From Halomonas alkalisoli (lineage in GTDB: Bacteria; Pseudomonadota; Gammaproteobacteria; Pseudomonadales; Halomonadaceae), in the NCBI RefSeq assembly GCF_021412585.1, contig NZ_JAKCMI010000022.1, positions 1 through 64,000 on the forward strand: a stretch of 64,000 nucleotides of DNA. Direction: 5' to 3'. Position 1 is the stretch's first letter. Every line of letters starts with the position of its first letter. A program made the translations under genes and the position numbers. Shown piece by piece: positions 62,996-64,000 of the stretch. The notes under the pieces are model-generated. The model worked only from the letters and a program-made list of their open reading frames with translations. It had not been told where the DNA came from and ran no database searches.

Positions 62996-64000
62996 TTGGC
63001 ATGCCTCGTCGCGGAGAGGGGGAATGGGTTATTGCCACCCAGCCATTCGATCACGCTGTCGGCGGGCAGGGGGCGAGCGATCCAATACCCCTGCAGGAAG
63101 TCACAGCCGTACTCCTTCAGAAGCCCCGCGCTGGCTTCATTCTCGACCCCTTCGGCCACGATGCGTAGCCCCAGGCTATGGCCCATTTCGATGGTGGAGC
63201 GCACGATCGTGGCGTCATCATCTTCACTGTCGAGCTGGAGGATGAAGGATTTATCGATCTTGAGTGCGCCAACCGGCAGCCGTTTGAGCTGTGCCAGCGA
63301 AGAGTAGCCAGTGCCGAAGTCGTCTACGGATATTGTCAGGCCCGCCTGCCGCAGGCGGTTGAGTGATTGGCTGGCCAGGGTCGCGTCCTCCATGACGGCG
63401 CTCTCGGTGATCTCGAGTGCCAGCTGGTCGGCTTGCAAGCCATGGTGGCGCAGGTGGTTGAGCAGCAGGTCGACCAGGTCGGTATCGCCGAGGTCCGCGG
63501 CGGAGAGGTTGATCGCCACGGAGAGATGCTGTCCCTGGCGCTGCCAGGCGGCAAGCTGGCTGCATACGGCGTTGAACATCCAGCGGCTCAATGGCCGTAT
63601 GTTGCCGGAGCGCTCGGCCAGAGTGATGAACTCATCGGGAGAAATAAAACCGAGGGAGGGGTGCTGCCAGCGCATCAAGGCCTCGAATTCCACCACTTCA
63701 CCGCTACTGGCATCGATCTTGGGCTGGTAGACCATGTGCAGCTGATCGCAGGTCACGGCGCTCTGCAGGTCGCGGATCAGAGTGAGCTGGCGCAGGTGCT
63801 CCTCGTCCTGGCCCTCGAGGTAGCGTTGATGGCTTTGGTGTCGAGCACTCGCCGCATGCAGGGCGATATCGGCCCGGCGCAGCAGCAGGTTGACGTCGTT
63901 GCCATGGTCAGGGTAATTCGCTTCGCCAACGAGCAGGTCCGGATGGATTGGCGATCCATTGAGGTCGATGGGTTGCGAGAGCCCTGCCCGAAGTGACTCG
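62992..64000 (-). CDS. GGDEF-EAL protein, C-terminal part (5' end outside window)
   Basis: The minus-strand frame is open to the window edge and codes 335 residues. The first part is the end of a GGDEF domain (NDVNLLLRRADIALHAASAR), followed by an EAL domain: LHMVYQPKIDASSGEVVEFE, EALMRWQHPSLGFISPDEFI, INLSAADLG, LALEITESAVMEDATLA, ISVDDFGTGYSSLAQLKRLP, LKIDKSFI, ARPLPADSVIEWL. The EAL catalytic motifs (E-A-L, the DDFG loop, the E and K of the active site) are present, predicting cyclic di-GMP phosphodiesterase activity. It is the first visible gene of a unit with DUF3034 and the globin gene. Confidence 0.9.
   Translation of the reverse strand, partial: ESLRAGLSQPIDLNGSPIHPDLLVGEANYPDHGNDVNLLLRRADIALHAASARHQSHQRYLEGQDEEHLRQLTLIRDLQSAVTCDQLHMVYQPKIDASSGEVVEFEALMRWQHPSLGFISPDEFITLAERSGNIRPLSRWMFNAVCSQLAAWQRQGQHLSVAINLSAADLGDTDLVDLLLNHLRHHGLQADQLALEITESAVMEDATLASQSLNRLRQAGLTISVDDFGTGYSSLAQLKRLPVGALKIDKSFILQLDSEDDDATIVRSTIEMGHSLGLRIVAEGVENEASAGLLKEYGCDFLQGYWIARPLPADSVIEWLGGNNPFPLSATRHAK

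Overview
The window reads as a chromosomal segment of a halophilic gammaproteobacterium, most likely Halomonas or a close relative in the Halomonadaceae. Reasons: high GC, gammaproteobacterial gene order (rpoE/algU-mucA-mucB-mucD, lepA-lepB-rnc-era-recO-pdxJ, barA/gacS, cysM, rlmD, relA-mazG), acidic-leaning proteins, and intergenic palindromes of a style I associate with Halomonas. The genus is inferred from gene content and style, not from an alignment.

Layout. 1-1250: 3' end of etfA, then a Mn-type sodA. 1333-21227: a 20-kb iron-acquisition island. It holds a hydroxamate-siderophore importer (fhuC with a small unknown partner, fused fhuB, reductase fhuF, binding protein fhuD), an aerobactin-type biosynthetic operon (iucA-iucB-iucC-iucD), a major-facilitator exporter candidate, a TonB-dependent IutA-type receptor, and a complete TonB2-type energy-transduction operon (DUF3450 protein, TtpC-like, exbB, exbD, tonB, TPR protein). 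Fur-box-like 15-mers lie in every promoter gap of this island. The logic is: make siderophore (iucABCD), export it (MFS), recapture the ferric complex (iutA powered by TonB2), move it inward (fhuD, fhuB, fhuC) and release the iron (fhuF).

21244-27517: xthA, a small basic protein, rhlB, dinG and a DAHP synthase. Two copies of a miniature inverted-repeat element and another palindromic repeat sit in these gaps. 27602-31814: envelope-stress sigma factor operon algU-mucA-mucB-mucD, lacking mucC. 32025-37913: lepA, lepB, rnc, era, recO, pdxJ. Immediately after pdxJ, where acpS normally sits, only a decayed acpS remnant survives, overlapped by the 3' end of the convergent sensor kinase gene barA/gacS. 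40862-49006: cysM, rlmD, relA, mazG, ppc, the last three joined by 4-base overlaps.

49312-58219: a small outer-membrane protein, a ketopantoate reductase, a DUF3185 membrane protein, topB, an ABC1/UbiB-family kinase, a third copy of the miniature element, a SEC-C-motif protein and ampG. 58385-64000: rfaH, a SlyD-like isomerase, a 38-residue CcoM-like membrane protein behind an FNR/ANR-type promoter, and a signalling cluster with a periplasmic sulfite-oxidase-fold protein plus a GGDEF cyclase facing a GGDEF-EAL protein, a DUF3034 protein and a lipoprotein truncated globin.

Most notable: the acpS pseudogene, the three-member miniature element family with matching 4-bp target duplications, and the class-II FNR-type promoter before the CcoM-like gene. 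I saw no CRISPR array, prophage, rRNA or tRNA gene.
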